A DNA stretch of 64,000 bases from Scatomorpha sp964367935. GTDB taxonomy: Bacteria > Bacillota > Clostridia > Oscillospirales > Oscillospiraceae. A program made the position numbers and the translations under genes. A model generated the notes under the pieces. That model did no database searches and was not told where the DNA came from. It saw only the letters and a program-made list of their open reading frames with translations. This document shows positions 25,816 to 34,391 of this stretch, piece after piece. Every line of letters begins with the position of its first letter. Position 1 is the first letter of the stretch. Location: assembly GCA_964367935.1 (NCBI GenBank), contig CAYIYZ010000005.1, positions 62,001-126,000 of the forward strand. Reading direction: 5' to 3'.

Positions 25816-26682
25816 ATGGATAAAAATAAGCTACTGAAAATCATAGTCATCTTTGCGACAGTACTCGTTATTACGCTCACATTCCTACCTGAGTCTGCGG
25901 AAACAGAGCCTGTGAGTACTGCCACGCAGAGCATTATGCCGTCTGTAGAGCCATCTGCAGTACCGTCTGCAACATCTGAGCCCACTCCATCACCGTCGCC
26001 CACGCCTGATCCCTATGCTAAATCGGCAAGTGACGAAGTCATTGAGGATTTATCAGAGGCAATTGACAAAAACTCCGATGTTAGAGCTTGGCTTACACTT
26101 CCTAACACGGACATAGACAGTCCCATAGTGCAGACGGACAACAATTCACATTACCTAAGCCACAATGCTGAAGGTAACTACGACCAGTGGGGTGCTTACT
26201 TTGCAGACCTCTACGCAAACCTCGACACGCCCGAGAGCATGACGCAAAACACAGTTATCTACGGTCACACAAGTGGTACGGAAAACCCTGAGCACAAACG
26301 CTTCTCTGAACTTTTTCGTTACCTCGACGAGGATTTTCTCAGCGAGAACCCTTATATGTACCTCAGCGTCGGTGACATAGAGCTCACTTATGAGATTTGT
26401 GCAGTATTTTACTCGGACATCGGCTTTTACTACATTGATCCGGCTCCCGCCGAGCGTGATTTCAACGCCTTCTATGAGGGCATTGAAAAACGCAACGAGT
26501 ATATTTTCGACGGTGAGCCTGTCAGCTCAGATGACAAGTTTCTGACCCTCTCCTGCTGCTCTTACACCTATGACTATAACGATACGGGTAACCACAGATT
26601 CGTCGTCATGGGAAAACTCGTAGCCGAGGAGCGTGAGGTAAGTTTTACGCTTAACCCCGATCCACTACGGCCACGGGCATAG
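25816..26682 (+). CDS. srtB: Class B sortase
   Basis: 288 aa. An N-terminal membrane anchor (7-26) is followed by a Pro/Thr/Ser-rich linker (45-70) and the sortase domain (about 85-275). The catalytic triad is visible: His in VIYGHTS, Cys in TLSCCSY (second Cys in the TLSTC position) and Arg in NHRFVVMG. WLTLPNTDIDSPIVQTDNNSHYL-type N-terminal sequence is typical of SrtB (key part NTDIDSPIVQ). It transfers surface proteins to peptidoglycan or pilus nucleophiles after cutting between Thr and Gly. The likely client is the protein encoded just upstream. Confidence 0.93.
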   Translation: MDKNKLLKIIVIFATVLVITLTFLPESAETEPVSTATQSIMPSVEPSAVPSATSEPTPSPSPTPDPYAKSASDEVIEDLSEAIDKNSDVRAWLTLPNTDIDSPIVQTDNNSHYLSHNAEGNYDQWGAYFADLYANLDTPESMTQNTVIYGHTSGTENPEHKRFSELFRYLDEDFLSENPYMYLSVGDIELTYEICAVFYSDIGFYYIDPAPAERDFNAFYEGIEKRNEYIFDGEPVSSDDKFLTLSCCSYTYDYNDTGNHRFVVMGKLVAEEREVSFTLNPDPLRPRA

Positions 26683-26690
26683 CACAGCAT

Positions 26691-26731
26691 ATAATAAAAG
26701 AGCACTGCAATCAGCAGTGCTCTTTTATTAT
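26691..26731. terminator. Bidirectional terminator between sortase and Ldh2-family gene
   Basis: A perfect 18-bp stem (26691-26708/26714-26731, core AAAAGAGCACTGC) with loop AATCA, ending 10 nt before the stop of the convergent gene. Confidence 0.85.
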
Positions 26732-26740
26732 TATGTTAAC

Positions 26741-27793
26741 CTATTTGCAAAGAGACATTAGGTCATCGCCCTCTTTCGCTATCCCAAGCTCTATGCCCAA
26801 TGCCACGAGCTCTGCCGCCAAAGCGTCCGTTACCTCGTAGCCGGTCTCTTTTGTCTTGTCAAACTGCCTGTACTCCATCTCGCCCGGCATGAATATCTCG
26901 CTGAAGCCCTCTGCCTTCTTGCTGTTTTTCATCATGTCTATATACTCATCCGTTGAGGCCTTAAACGTATCTATGTCCATGAACTTCTCTATGTCTATAA
27001 TAGCCATAGCAAAGCCTGTACCCTCATTGCCGTCACTCGTAGGTAGAGGAACCTTATTGCCATAGAGTGCGCCCGAGAGCAGTGCCGAAACCACGTCTAC
27101 CATTACTCCTAAGCCATAACCCTTATGCGCAGCTATTGGTAACACCGTGTGCGCCGCTCTTGAATCTGTCGTGGGACGACCCTCACTGTCATTCGCCCAG
27201 CCCAAAGGTATGTCCTTGCCCTCACGTGCATGTGCCTGTATCTTGCCCATCGCAACCACACTCGTAGATATATCCATTACCATCGGATAATGCTTGCCCG
27301 CAGGTACCGACACTATTATCGGGTTCGTGCCCAACAAGGAATCTGCGCCGCCAAAAGGTGCTACCGCAGTAAACGTATTGCAGCAGAGCATCAGAATAAC
27401 ATTGTCCTTAACCGAACGCCATCCATAATACGCGCCGCAGCCGATATTCGAGCTGTTCATGCCCGTCGCAAACGCTATGCCGTAGTCCTTTGCACGCTCC
27501 AGCATCTGATCGTACACCTTGCATGCCGCCAAAACGCCCGAGGCATTCTTGCAGTCATAGTTAGCAACTGCCTTATTATCTTTTATTATTTCAGGCTCGC
27601 CCTTTACATTCATAGCTCCGCTCTGAAATCTACGTACGTACATCGTAAAGCGTGACAGACCATGTGAGTACACTCCGATAAAATCCGAAAACGTGACTAC
27701 AGAGCCCAAAAGCTCCGCATCAGACTCGCTCATGCCCAATGCCGTTAGCATGTTTTTGCACAGTTTATTTTCCTGCTCAAATGTTAATACCAT
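26741..27793 (-). CDS. Malate/L-lactate dehydrogenase (Ldh2/AllD) family oxidoreductase
   Basis: 350 aa. NAD(P)-dependent oxidoreductase of the family that includes ureidoglycolate dehydrogenase AllD, L-sulfolactate dehydrogenase ComC and YlbC. Family motifs: YSHGLSRF (catalytic His region, residues 38-45), PFGGADSLLGTNP, MDISTSVVAMGKI and AAHKGYGLG. It uses a fold distinct from Rossmann dehydrogenases. The substrate cannot be told from sequence, and neither neighbour gives a pathway. Confidence 0.9.
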   Translation of the reverse strand: MVLTFEQENKLCKNMLTALGMSESDAELLGSVVTFSDFIGVYSHGLSRFTMYVRRFQSGAMNVKGEPEIIKDNKAVANYDCKNASGVLAACKVYDQMLERAKDYGIAFATGMNSSNIGCGAYYGWRSVKDNVILMLCCNTFTAVAPFGGADSLLGTNPIIVSVPAGKHYPMVMDISTSVVAMGKIQAHAREGKDIPLGWANDSEGRPTTDSRAAHTVLPIAAHKGYGLGVMVDVVSALLSGALYGNKVPLPTSDGNEGTGFAMAIIDIEKFMDIDTFKASTDEYIDMMKNSKKAEGFSEIFMPGEMEYRQFDKTKETGYEVTDALAAELVALGIELGIAKEGDDLMSLCK

Positions 27794-27875
27794 AATCCAC
27801 TCTTCCTTTCGTTTATAGAATAACGTAGTTTAGTTTAACATTTATTTACACTTTCGTCAACTAAAACAAGTGAAC

Positions 27876-29048
27876 TTACCCATTTAGTTCGCCTATCGTA
27901 TAAGTATAGCCTATAGTCAAATTCGCACCCGAAAATGTGCCGTCTAACTTCGAGAGCACTCGCAAGTATTCCTCACTGTCCTCCTCATAGATTACGGGCC
28001 TATAGTCATTGCCTACCTCTATGCCCGAACACGCCGCCGGTATTAGATTCAGATTCGTCACTTCCACACTGCCATCTACCTCTCGTGTCACCTCAAGCTG
28101 TGCTATAACCGTATCATTATCCCTCGGGTCCGTATTGCCACCGAAACTCCAGTTGCCCAAACTGTAGAATATGTACTTGCCCTCATACACCTCTATAGGC
28201 TGTAATGTGTGCGAATGCGAGCCGTACACCACGTCCGCTCCCGCATCTATGGCAGCATGTCCCAAAGATATCTGGTCCGCATTTACATCATACGAACCCT
28301 CATCGCCCCAGTGCATCGCCGCTATGATAAAATCAGGCTCCAGCTCCTTCAACGCCGCTATGCCTGCCTCCACCTGCGCCACCGTGCCGAAACTCAGTCC
28401 GTACACGCCGATTTTAAGCCCGCTCTCCGTCTCATACACAGAGTAATGGTCACGACCGGCATATCCTATGCCCGCCGCATCTATCGCTTCCTTTGTATCC
28501 TCATAGCCCTCTTCACCGTAGTCAAGCACGTGGTTATTGCCCAAGTTAACAAACTCCACCGAGCCCTCTGTCAATATCTCCGTATACGCCGTAGGTGCTA
28601 TAAACGTAAACGTTTTATTGTCCGCCACTAAGTCCTCGTCACTCAGCACGCACTCAAAATTAGCTAAGGTGAAATCGTCATCCTCAAAATACTGCTTTGT
28701 GTTCTCAAACACATAGGCGTAATTGTCGCCCACCACATTCTGATACGCTATGGAGCTTGACCTGTAATGCGCTACGGTATCGGGTGTTATATCGCCGATA
28801 AACGATAAATTGAACACCTCTGCCGTCGGCTCAGGGGTCGGTATCGGTGTAGCTGTAGGCTCTGCGCTGACTACTGGCGCCTCTATCTCCACACTTGTAC
28901 TCTCAGTCGGTGTAGGTGTTGCCGTCGCCCCGCTCAGCTCCGTATACTCCGATTCGCCAACTAACCTAAAACTTCCACCGAACATGACCATAAGAAACAA
29001 CACAGCCATCAGTATCGTCGGTATAGCTCGCTTATTAATCTCGCTCAC
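27876..29048 (-). CDS. CapA family protein (first copy)
   Basis: 390 aa, GTG start that overlaps the end of prfB by 14 nt. An N-terminal membrane anchor (about 10-28) and a Thr/Pro-rich linker (40-78) precede a CapA/PGA_cap metallophosphatase-like domain: FIGDITPD, NFECVLSD, NLGNNHVLDYG, HWGDEGS, YGSHSHTLQPIE and YSLGNWSFGG. CapA proteins act in poly-gamma-glutamate capsule export or anchoring, but many members of this fold have no capsule genes nearby, as here. A second paralogue is at 46597-47829. Confidence 0.87.
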   Translation of the reverse strand: MSEINKRAIPTILMAVLFLMVMFGGSFRLVGESEYTELSGATATPTPTESTSVEIEAPVVSAEPTATPIPTPEPTAEVFNLSFIGDITPDTVAHYRSSSIAYQNVVGDNYAYVFENTKQYFEDDDFTLANFECVLSDEDLVADNKTFTFIAPTAYTEILTEGSVEFVNLGNNHVLDYGEEGYEDTKEAIDAAGIGYAGRDHYSVYETESGLKIGVYGLSFGTVAQVEAGIAALKELEPDFIIAAMHWGDEGSYDVNADQISLGHAAIDAGADVVYGSHSHTLQPIEVYEGKYIFYSLGNWSFGGNTDPRDNDTVIAQLEVTREVDGSVEVTNLNLIPAACSGIEVGNDYRPVIYEEDSEEYLRVLSKLDGTFSGANLTIGYTYTIGELNG

Positions 29049-30147
29049 CAGCCTTCATCTTTAAATATGCATTAATAAAACCATCTATGTCGCCGTCCAT
29101 AACAGCGCCAATATTGCCGTTTTCAAAGCCCGTACGTGCGTCCTTTGCCAAAGTATAGGGCATGAACACATATGAGCGTATCTGACTACCCCACTCTATT
29201 TTCATCTGCACACCCTTTATATCCGACACCTTTTCTAAACGCTCACGCTCTTTTATCTCTGCCAGACGTGACCGAAGCATCATCATGCAGTTATCCCTAT
29301 TCTGAAACTGACTGCGTAACACCTGACTCGACACCACTATGCCCGTTGGCTTATGAATGAGACGTACCGCCGAACTCGTCTTATTGACCTTCTGTCCGCC
29401 CGCTCCCGAACTGCGGAACACTTGCATCTCCACATCTTCTTCCCTTATCTCTATCTCCGAACTCTCAGTTATCTCAGGCATTATCTCTATAGCCGCAAAA
29501 CTCGTGTGCCTGCGCCCTGCCGTATCAAAAGGCGAAACCCTCACCAAACGATGTACGCCATTCTCACTCTTTAAAAATCCATACGCATTCTCGCCCTCTA
29601 TGCGCAAAGTCGCAGACTTTAGTCCAGCCTCCTCACCGTCTAACCAGTCGAGCAAGGTGTAGGTGTACCCATGACGCTCCGCCCAACGTGTATACATGCG
29701 GTACAACATATACGCCCAGTCTTGTGCCTCTGTGCCACCGGCTCCTGCATGCACCGTCATTATCGCATTATTGCCGTCATACTCGCCCGACAATAAAGTC
29801 GCTAGGCGCATTGCCTCCAAATTCGCCTCAAACACCGCAAAGTCACTCTTTAACTCACCTGACATGGAATCGTCATTTTCCTCCAATGCCATCTCGCAAA
29901 TAGTGCATAAGTCCTCCCACTTCGCCTGAAGCTTCTCAAAGCTATCGCATTTCTGCTTTAACTGCTTTATCCTCTTTTGGACCTTACCGCTTCGTTCAAC
30001 GTCTGACCAAAAGCCGTCCGTCTCAGTCTCCCGTTCTAAGTCCGAGATCTCTTTTTTCAGCTCATCAAGCATCAGCGCAGCTCCCAATTCTTCAAGAGTT
30101 GGCTTGAGTGCCCCAAGCTTTACTTTGTATTCGTCAAATATTATCAT
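29035..30147 (-). CDS. prfB: Peptide chain release factor 2
   Basis: 370 aa. It terminates translation at UGA/UAA. The catalytic GGQ is in SSGAGGQKVNKTSSAVR; the stop-codon recognition tripeptide SPF is in RVSPFDTAGRRH. The frame is open from the first ATG: the programmed +1 frameshift (CUU-UGA-C near codon 25) found in most bacterial prfB genes is not present (TLEELGAALMLDELKKE reads through). A divergent intergenic region separates it from prs. Confidence 0.96.
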   Translation of the reverse strand: MIIFDEYKVKLGALKPTLEELGAALMLDELKKEISDLERETETDGFWSDVERSGKVQKRIKQLKQKCDSFEKLQAKWEDLCTICEMALEENDDSMSGELKSDFAVFEANLEAMRLATLLSGEYDGNNAIMTVHAGAGGTEAQDWAYMLYRMYTRWAERHGYTYTLLDWLDGEEAGLKSATLRIEGENAYGFLKSENGVHRLVRVSPFDTAGRRHTSFAAIEIMPEITESSEIEIREEDVEMQVFRSSGAGGQKVNKTSSAVRLIHKPTGIVVSSQVLRSQFQNRDNCMMMLRSRLAEIKERERLEKVSDIKGVQMKIEWGSQIRSYVFMPYTLAKDARTGFENGNIGAVMDGDIDGFINAYLKMKAGERD

Positions 30148-30258
30148 GTTTTTCCATCCTCTATATGAAATGTTCCATAAATATACTACTTAAATCTGTG
30201 ATTTATTATATACAAAAACCTAAAGCTTGTAAATATGGTAAAGTTCAGACTTTTTTCG

Positions 30259-30286
30259 TTGAAATTGCCGCATTCTTTGTTATAAT
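30259..30286 (+). promoter_or_regulatory. Promoter of prs-pth
   Basis: TTGAAA (30259-30264), 16-nt spacer, TATAAT (30281-30286). Confidence 0.65.
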
Positions 30287-30351
30287 ATAACACGAGAGAT
30301 ATAATATGCTCAACAATAACCATAAATTAACAGTGGGAGGAAGATTAAAAA

Positions 30352-31311
30352 GTGATTTCGCACACAAATGAAGCAAAGGTGTTTGCCGGTAACTCTAATC
30401 CTAAGCTGGCTGCCGCCATTTGCGAGAGATTGGACAAGTCTTTGGGTAACTGTGAGGTATCAGCCTTCGCAGACGGTGAAGTTGCCATGCACCTAGGTGA
30501 GCCTGTTAGAGGTACTGACGCATTTATTGTACAGTCCACCTGCAAGCCCGTCAACGACAACCTCATGGAGCTCTTAGTCATGATCGACGCTATGCGTAGA
30601 GCTTCCGCAGGACGTATCACTGCCGTTATACCCTACTTCGGATACGCAAGACAAGATAGAAAGTCAAAATCACGTGACCCCATATCCGCAAAACTTGTCG
30701 CTAACCTCATCACAAAAGCCGGTGCGGACAGAGTCCTCACCATGGATCTTCACGCTGCACAAATCCAAGGCTTTTTCGACATCCCCGTCGATAACCTCTA
30801 CGGTGCACCTATACTTGCAAACTACTATAAGCGTCTTTTCGGGCGTGGCAACGATGACTACATAGTCGTTTCCCCCGATGTCGGCAGTGTTGCTCGTGCT
30901 CGTGCCTTTGCAGAAAAACTTGACATGAACCTCGCTATTGTTGATAAACGTAGGCAGCGTGCTAATCAATCAGAAGTCATGAACATCATAGGCGATGTAA
31001 CTAACAAAAATGTCATACTACTCGATGACATGGTCGATACCGCAGGCAGCCTGTGTCACGCGGCTAAGGCTCTATCTGATGGTGGTGCTAACAAAATTTA
31101 CGCCTGTGCTACACACGGTGTTTTGTCTGGACCTGCTATCAAGCGTATTCAGGACAGTGTCATTGAGGAGCTTGTTCTTATGGACACTATTCCCTACCCC
31201 GACAACAAACCGCCCTGCAGCAAAATTAAATATCTGTCCGTTGCTTCGCTTTTCGCTGAAGCAATAGCCAGAATTTATGAAGAAGTCTCAATCTCACCTC
31301 TATTTGAGTAA
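30352..31311 (+). CDS. prs: Ribose-phosphate pyrophosphokinase
   Basis: 319 aa, GTG start with GGGAGG 11 nt upstream (a long spacing, but no better codon exists). It makes PRPP from ribose 5-phosphate and ATP for nucleotide, histidine and tryptophan synthesis. FAGNSNPKLA, FADGEVAMHLGEPVRG, YFGYARQDRKSKSRDPISAK-type loop (key part YARQDRKSK), the flexible-loop KRRQ and the PRPP signature VILLDDMVDTAGSL are all present. Followed 17 nt later by pth. Confidence 0.97.
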   Translation: MISHTNEAKVFAGNSNPKLAAAICERLDKSLGNCEVSAFADGEVAMHLGEPVRGTDAFIVQSTCKPVNDNLMELLVMIDAMRRASAGRITAVIPYFGYARQDRKSKSRDPISAKLVANLITKAGADRVLTMDLHAAQIQGFFDIPVDNLYGAPILANYYKRLFGRGNDDYIVVSPDVGSVARARAFAEKLDMNLAIVDKRRQRANQSEVMNIIGDVTNKNVILLDDMVDTAGSLCHAAKALSDGGANKIYACATHGVLSGPAIKRIQDSVIEELVLMDTIPYPDNKPPCSKIKYLSVASLFAEAIARIYEEVSISPLFE

Positions 31312-31328
31312 ACACTAAGGAGTGTGCT

Positions 31329-31919
31329 ATGTTTTTCAAGAGAAGCGGTACCTACAAGTATATTATCGTTTTCTTGGGTAACCCGGGCAAGAAATACGAA
31401 AAAACACGCCATAATGTGGGCTTTATGGTGGCGGAATCTTTGGCGTCCTCTAAAGGCTTGAAAATAAACAAAATTAAGTTCAAGTCCCTTACAGAACGCT
31501 GCACCATTGGCGGTGAGACCTGCCTTTTGCTTCTGCCCCAAACCTACATGAACCTTTCCGGTGAAGCTGTACTGCAAGCATCTAATTATTACGACATAGC
31601 TCCTGAAAATATAATAGTGATTTCAGATGAAACTTCACTGCCTGTTGGTAAAATCAGGATACGTAAGAGCGGCTCTGCCGGCGGACACAACGGACTAAAA
31701 AGTATAATTTCAAAGCTCGGTACTAATAATTTCCCCAGAATGCGTATAGGCGTAGGAAGTCCCGTGCATGAAGACTACGACATGGCAGATTGGGTTTTAG
31801 CTGGCTTTACAGGCGAAGACGCAAAGGTAATAAAAGCCACTGTTGAGCGTAGTGTATCGGCGATCGAAGTTTACATAACTCAAGGCGCTGACCAAGCTAT
31901 GTCACAGTTTAACGCATAA
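31329..31919 (+). CDS. pth: Peptidyl-tRNA hydrolase
   Basis: 196 aa. It releases peptides from tRNAs dropped by stalled ribosomes. LGNPGKKYEKTRHNVGFM carries the catalytic His (residues about 17-34); PQTYMNLSGEAV and GSAGGHNGLKSI are the other signatures. AAGGAGTG precedes the ATG. The prs-pth order is the standard Firmicutes arrangement (there followed by mfd, which is absent here). Confidence 0.96.
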   Translation: MFFKRSGTYKYIIVFLGNPGKKYEKTRHNVGFMVAESLASSKGLKINKIKFKSLTERCTIGGETCLLLLPQTYMNLSGEAVLQASNYYDIAPENIIVISDETSLPVGKIRIRKSGSAGGHNGLKSIISKLGTNNFPRMRIGVGSPVHEDYDMADWVLAGFTGEDAKVIKATVERSVSAIEVYITQGADQAMSQFNA

Positions 31920-32022
31920 ATTGTTTTACGGCACTTTCGGTTTTAAATCAAGTTCGCACTATACCCCCTCATGGCAAGGCATTCCCCATAGTGAAACGTA
32001 CTAAAGTGAAGGAGTGATAAAT

Positions 32023-33219
32023 TTGAACACTAACTGCATTGCAATGCTATTAGCAGGTGGACAGGGCTCAAGGCTCTACGCACTCACAAAGCAAGTCGCA
32101 AAACCCAGCGTACCTTTCGGAGGTAAGTATCGTATTATCGACTTCCCTCTATCAAACTGCGCAAACTCGGGAATTGATGTAGTGGGCGTTTTGACTCAGT
32201 ACAAGCCCCTGCAACTAAACAGTTACATAGGTAGCGGTCAGGCTTATGACCTGGACAGCTCCGATGGTGGGGTGTTCATTTTACCTCCCTATCAACGTGA
32301 GGGAGAGCAAGGCAGCTGGTTTACCGGTACTGCCAACGCCATTTACCAAAACTTAGATTTTATTAAGCTCTATAATCCGGAGCACGTTCTTATTCTGTCC
32401 GGAGACCACATCTACAAAATGGATTACTCAGATATGCTCGCAGAGCATGTGAAGGCAAATGCCGACTGCACTATAGCTACCATTACCGTGAGCTTAGAGG
32501 ATGCATCTCGCTTCGGTATTCTTAACACAGGTGAGGATGGCTTTATCAATGAGTTTGAAGAAAAGCCGGAAGTCCCTAAAAGTCAGCTCGCCTCCATGGG
32601 TATATACATCTTTAAGTGGCAAAAACTCAGAGACTACCTCATAGCCGACGAAGCTGACCCGAAATCCTCTAAGGATTTCGGCAAGAACATCATTCCAGCT
32701 ATGCTCGAAGCCGGCGAGCGCATGTGGCCATATCGTTTCTCGGGCTACTGGCGCGATGTCGGTACTATCACGAGCTTATGGGATGCTAATATGGACATGC
32801 TATCCACCACGCTTATTAATCTTTACGATCCGGACTGGCCTATCAGGGCTAAGAGCCCCATTAGACCGCCGCACTATGCCGGAAGAGATGCCATCATAGA
32901 ACATTCTATAGTCACGGAAGGCTGTGAGGTTGAAGGACATGTACAAAACTCTGTTTTGTCACATTCTGTCACTGTGGGTCACAACGCTAAAGTTTGTTAC
33001 AGCATCTTGATGCCCGGCGCTATCATTGAGGACGGTGCCGAAGTAATGTACTCTATCATAGGAGAGAACACAAGGATTCGCTCAGGCGCTGTTGTCGGCG
33101 AGGAGCCGGGTGCTGAAAGTTGGGGCGTTACCACTTGTGGACCTGAGCTCACTGTTGGCGAGAATGTTAAGGTGCCTGCGGGATCTATGATTTACGGAAA
33201 TGTAGGTGATGCACTATGA
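32023..33219 (+). CDS. glgC: Glucose-1-phosphate adenylyltransferase, catalytic subunit
   Basis: 398 aa from the TTG codon at 32023, which is 8 nt from AAGGAG; a GTG at 32014 overlaps that site and is less likely. It makes ADP-glucose for glycogen synthesis. AMLLAGGQGSRLYALT, KPSVPFGGKYRIIDFPLSNC, WFTGTANAIYQN, the glucose-1-phosphate site FEEKP and the C-terminal left-handed beta-helix are present. Its stop overlaps the glgD start (ATGA), so GlgC and GlgD are made together. Confidence 0.95.
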   Translation: MNTNCIAMLLAGGQGSRLYALTKQVAKPSVPFGGKYRIIDFPLSNCANSGIDVVGVLTQYKPLQLNSYIGSGQAYDLDSSDGGVFILPPYQREGEQGSWFTGTANAIYQNLDFIKLYNPEHVLILSGDHIYKMDYSDMLAEHVKANADCTIATITVSLEDASRFGILNTGEDGFINEFEEKPEVPKSQLASMGIYIFKWQKLRDYLIADEADPKSSKDFGKNIIPAMLEAGERMWPYRFSGYWRDVGTITSLWDANMDMLSTTLINLYDPDWPIRAKSPIRPPHYAGRDAIIEHSIVTEGCEVEGHVQNSVLSHSVTVGHNAKVCYSILMPGAIIEDGAEVMYSIIGENTRIRSGAVVGEEPGAESWGVTTCGPELTVGENVKVPAGSMIYGNVGDAL

Positions 33220-34328
33220 ACCTGAATTTACATGGTATTATTCTGGCATATCACTCCTCACCCGCTTTGGGCGAACTGGTCCGATTTCGTTCGGGAGCAT
33301 CCCTTCCTTTTTGTGGTAGGTATAGGCTTATCGACTTCCCCCTGTCTTGTATGCAAGGTGCTGGCGTACGTGATATCGGTGTCATTATGCGCCATGAGTA
33401 CCAATCCTTGCTCGACCATGTTGGTAGCGGAAAGGACTGGGATCTCAGTCGAAAGCATGGAGGTCTTAAGCTCCTCCCACCGTTTTCCAAGCACGATGCA
33501 GAAAGCTATGGCGGTGTAATCGAAGCACTGTGCAGAGTTGAAAGCTACATACGTGACATAGAGCAAGACTACATCATGTTAGCACGTGGTGACGTTGTTG
33601 CTAACGTAGATATTGGCGCTGTCATGGACATGCATTTGCTCAGCGAGGCTGACATTACCGCTGTCTGCACAAATATGCCCAACGAGGACATGACAGAACG
33701 TTATATCAGAGATGAGAGTGGAATGGTCACAGAGATCCAGTACGGTAAGTCAGATACCGGTAATGACGTATGCGCTCCTATAGAGATGTATATTATGTCA
33801 AAGTCCTTAGTACTTAGTATAATTGAATCTTCAGAGCGACTGCAAAGATTTAGATTTCACAGAGACATGATGTCTCGACTCTTAGGTAGGGACGGTAAGG
33901 TTTCAGTTTACATGCATAATGGTTACTCGAAACTCATAAGCTCAACGGCGAGCTATTACAGCGCGAACATGGATGTGCTCGGTAGCGAGGTTCGAAAAAG
34001 CTTGTTCCCGAAGCATATGCCCGTTAAAACTAAGGGGCGTGCTGATGTTAGCACATATTACGGTGAGCGTGCCAAGGTCGTCAATAGCCTCATTGCAGAC
34101 GGTTGTATCATTGAGGGGCATGTTGAAAACAGCGTTGTTTTCCGTGGTGCTCGCATAGGAGTCGGAGCTGTTGTAAAAGACAGTGTTATTATGCAAGATG
34201 ATGTCATCGGCGAAGGTGTAGAGCTAAGAAATGTCATCGCCGACAAGGACGTCGAATTTTCGACTTACCTCACCTTGGCAGGCAGTCCTAGACTACCTCT
34301 CATCGCACCTAAGGGCAGCAGAATATAA
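33216..34328 (+). CDS. glgD: Glucose-1-phosphate adenylyltransferase subunit GlgD
   Basis: 370 aa. A GlgC paralogue that in Firmicutes forms a heterotetramer with GlgC and modulates its activity. The start LHGIILAYHSSPALGELV lacks the GGxGxRL nucleotide-binding loop of GlgC, while the FCGRYRLIDFPLS segment and the C-terminal beta-helix repeats (IADGCIIEGHVENSVVFRGA; key part GCIIEGHVENSV) are kept. This pattern marks the non-catalytic or weakly catalytic GlgD type. Confidence 0.94.
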   Translation: MNLNLHGIILAYHSSPALGELVRFRSGASLPFCGRYRLIDFPLSCMQGAGVRDIGVIMRHEYQSLLDHVGSGKDWDLSRKHGGLKLLPPFSKHDAESYGGVIEALCRVESYIRDIEQDYIMLARGDVVANVDIGAVMDMHLLSEADITAVCTNMPNEDMTERYIRDESGMVTEIQYGKSDTGNDVCAPIEMYIMSKSLVLSIIESSERLQRFRFHRDMMSRLLGRDGKVSVYMHNGYSKLISSTASYYSANMDVLGSEVRKSLFPKHMPVKTKGRADVSTYYGERAKVVNSLIADGCIIEGHVENSVVFRGARIGVGAVVKDSVIMQDDVIGEGVELRNVIADKDVEFSTYLTLAGSPRLPLIAPKGSRI

Positions 34329-34339
34329 GTATAATTTTT

Positions 34340-34355
34340 GACCGCAGCTGCGGTC
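34340..34355. other. Palindrome between glgD and glgP
   Basis: GACCGCAGCTGCGGTC is a perfect 16-nt palindrome, followed by GCAAAAAAAA and preceded by ATTTTT. Read on the minus strand it would resemble a terminator; on the plus strand it has no T tail. Possible processing or attenuation site inside the glg operon. Confidence 0.4.
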
Positions 34356-34391
34356 GCAAAAAAAACGGTTTAAAGTGAAGGAGGTTAGGTA

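Noticed and set aside
27876..29048. CapA gene as part of a poly-gamma-glutamate capsule operon
   Set aside because: No capB, capC or capD-like gene is next to either CapA copy in the window.
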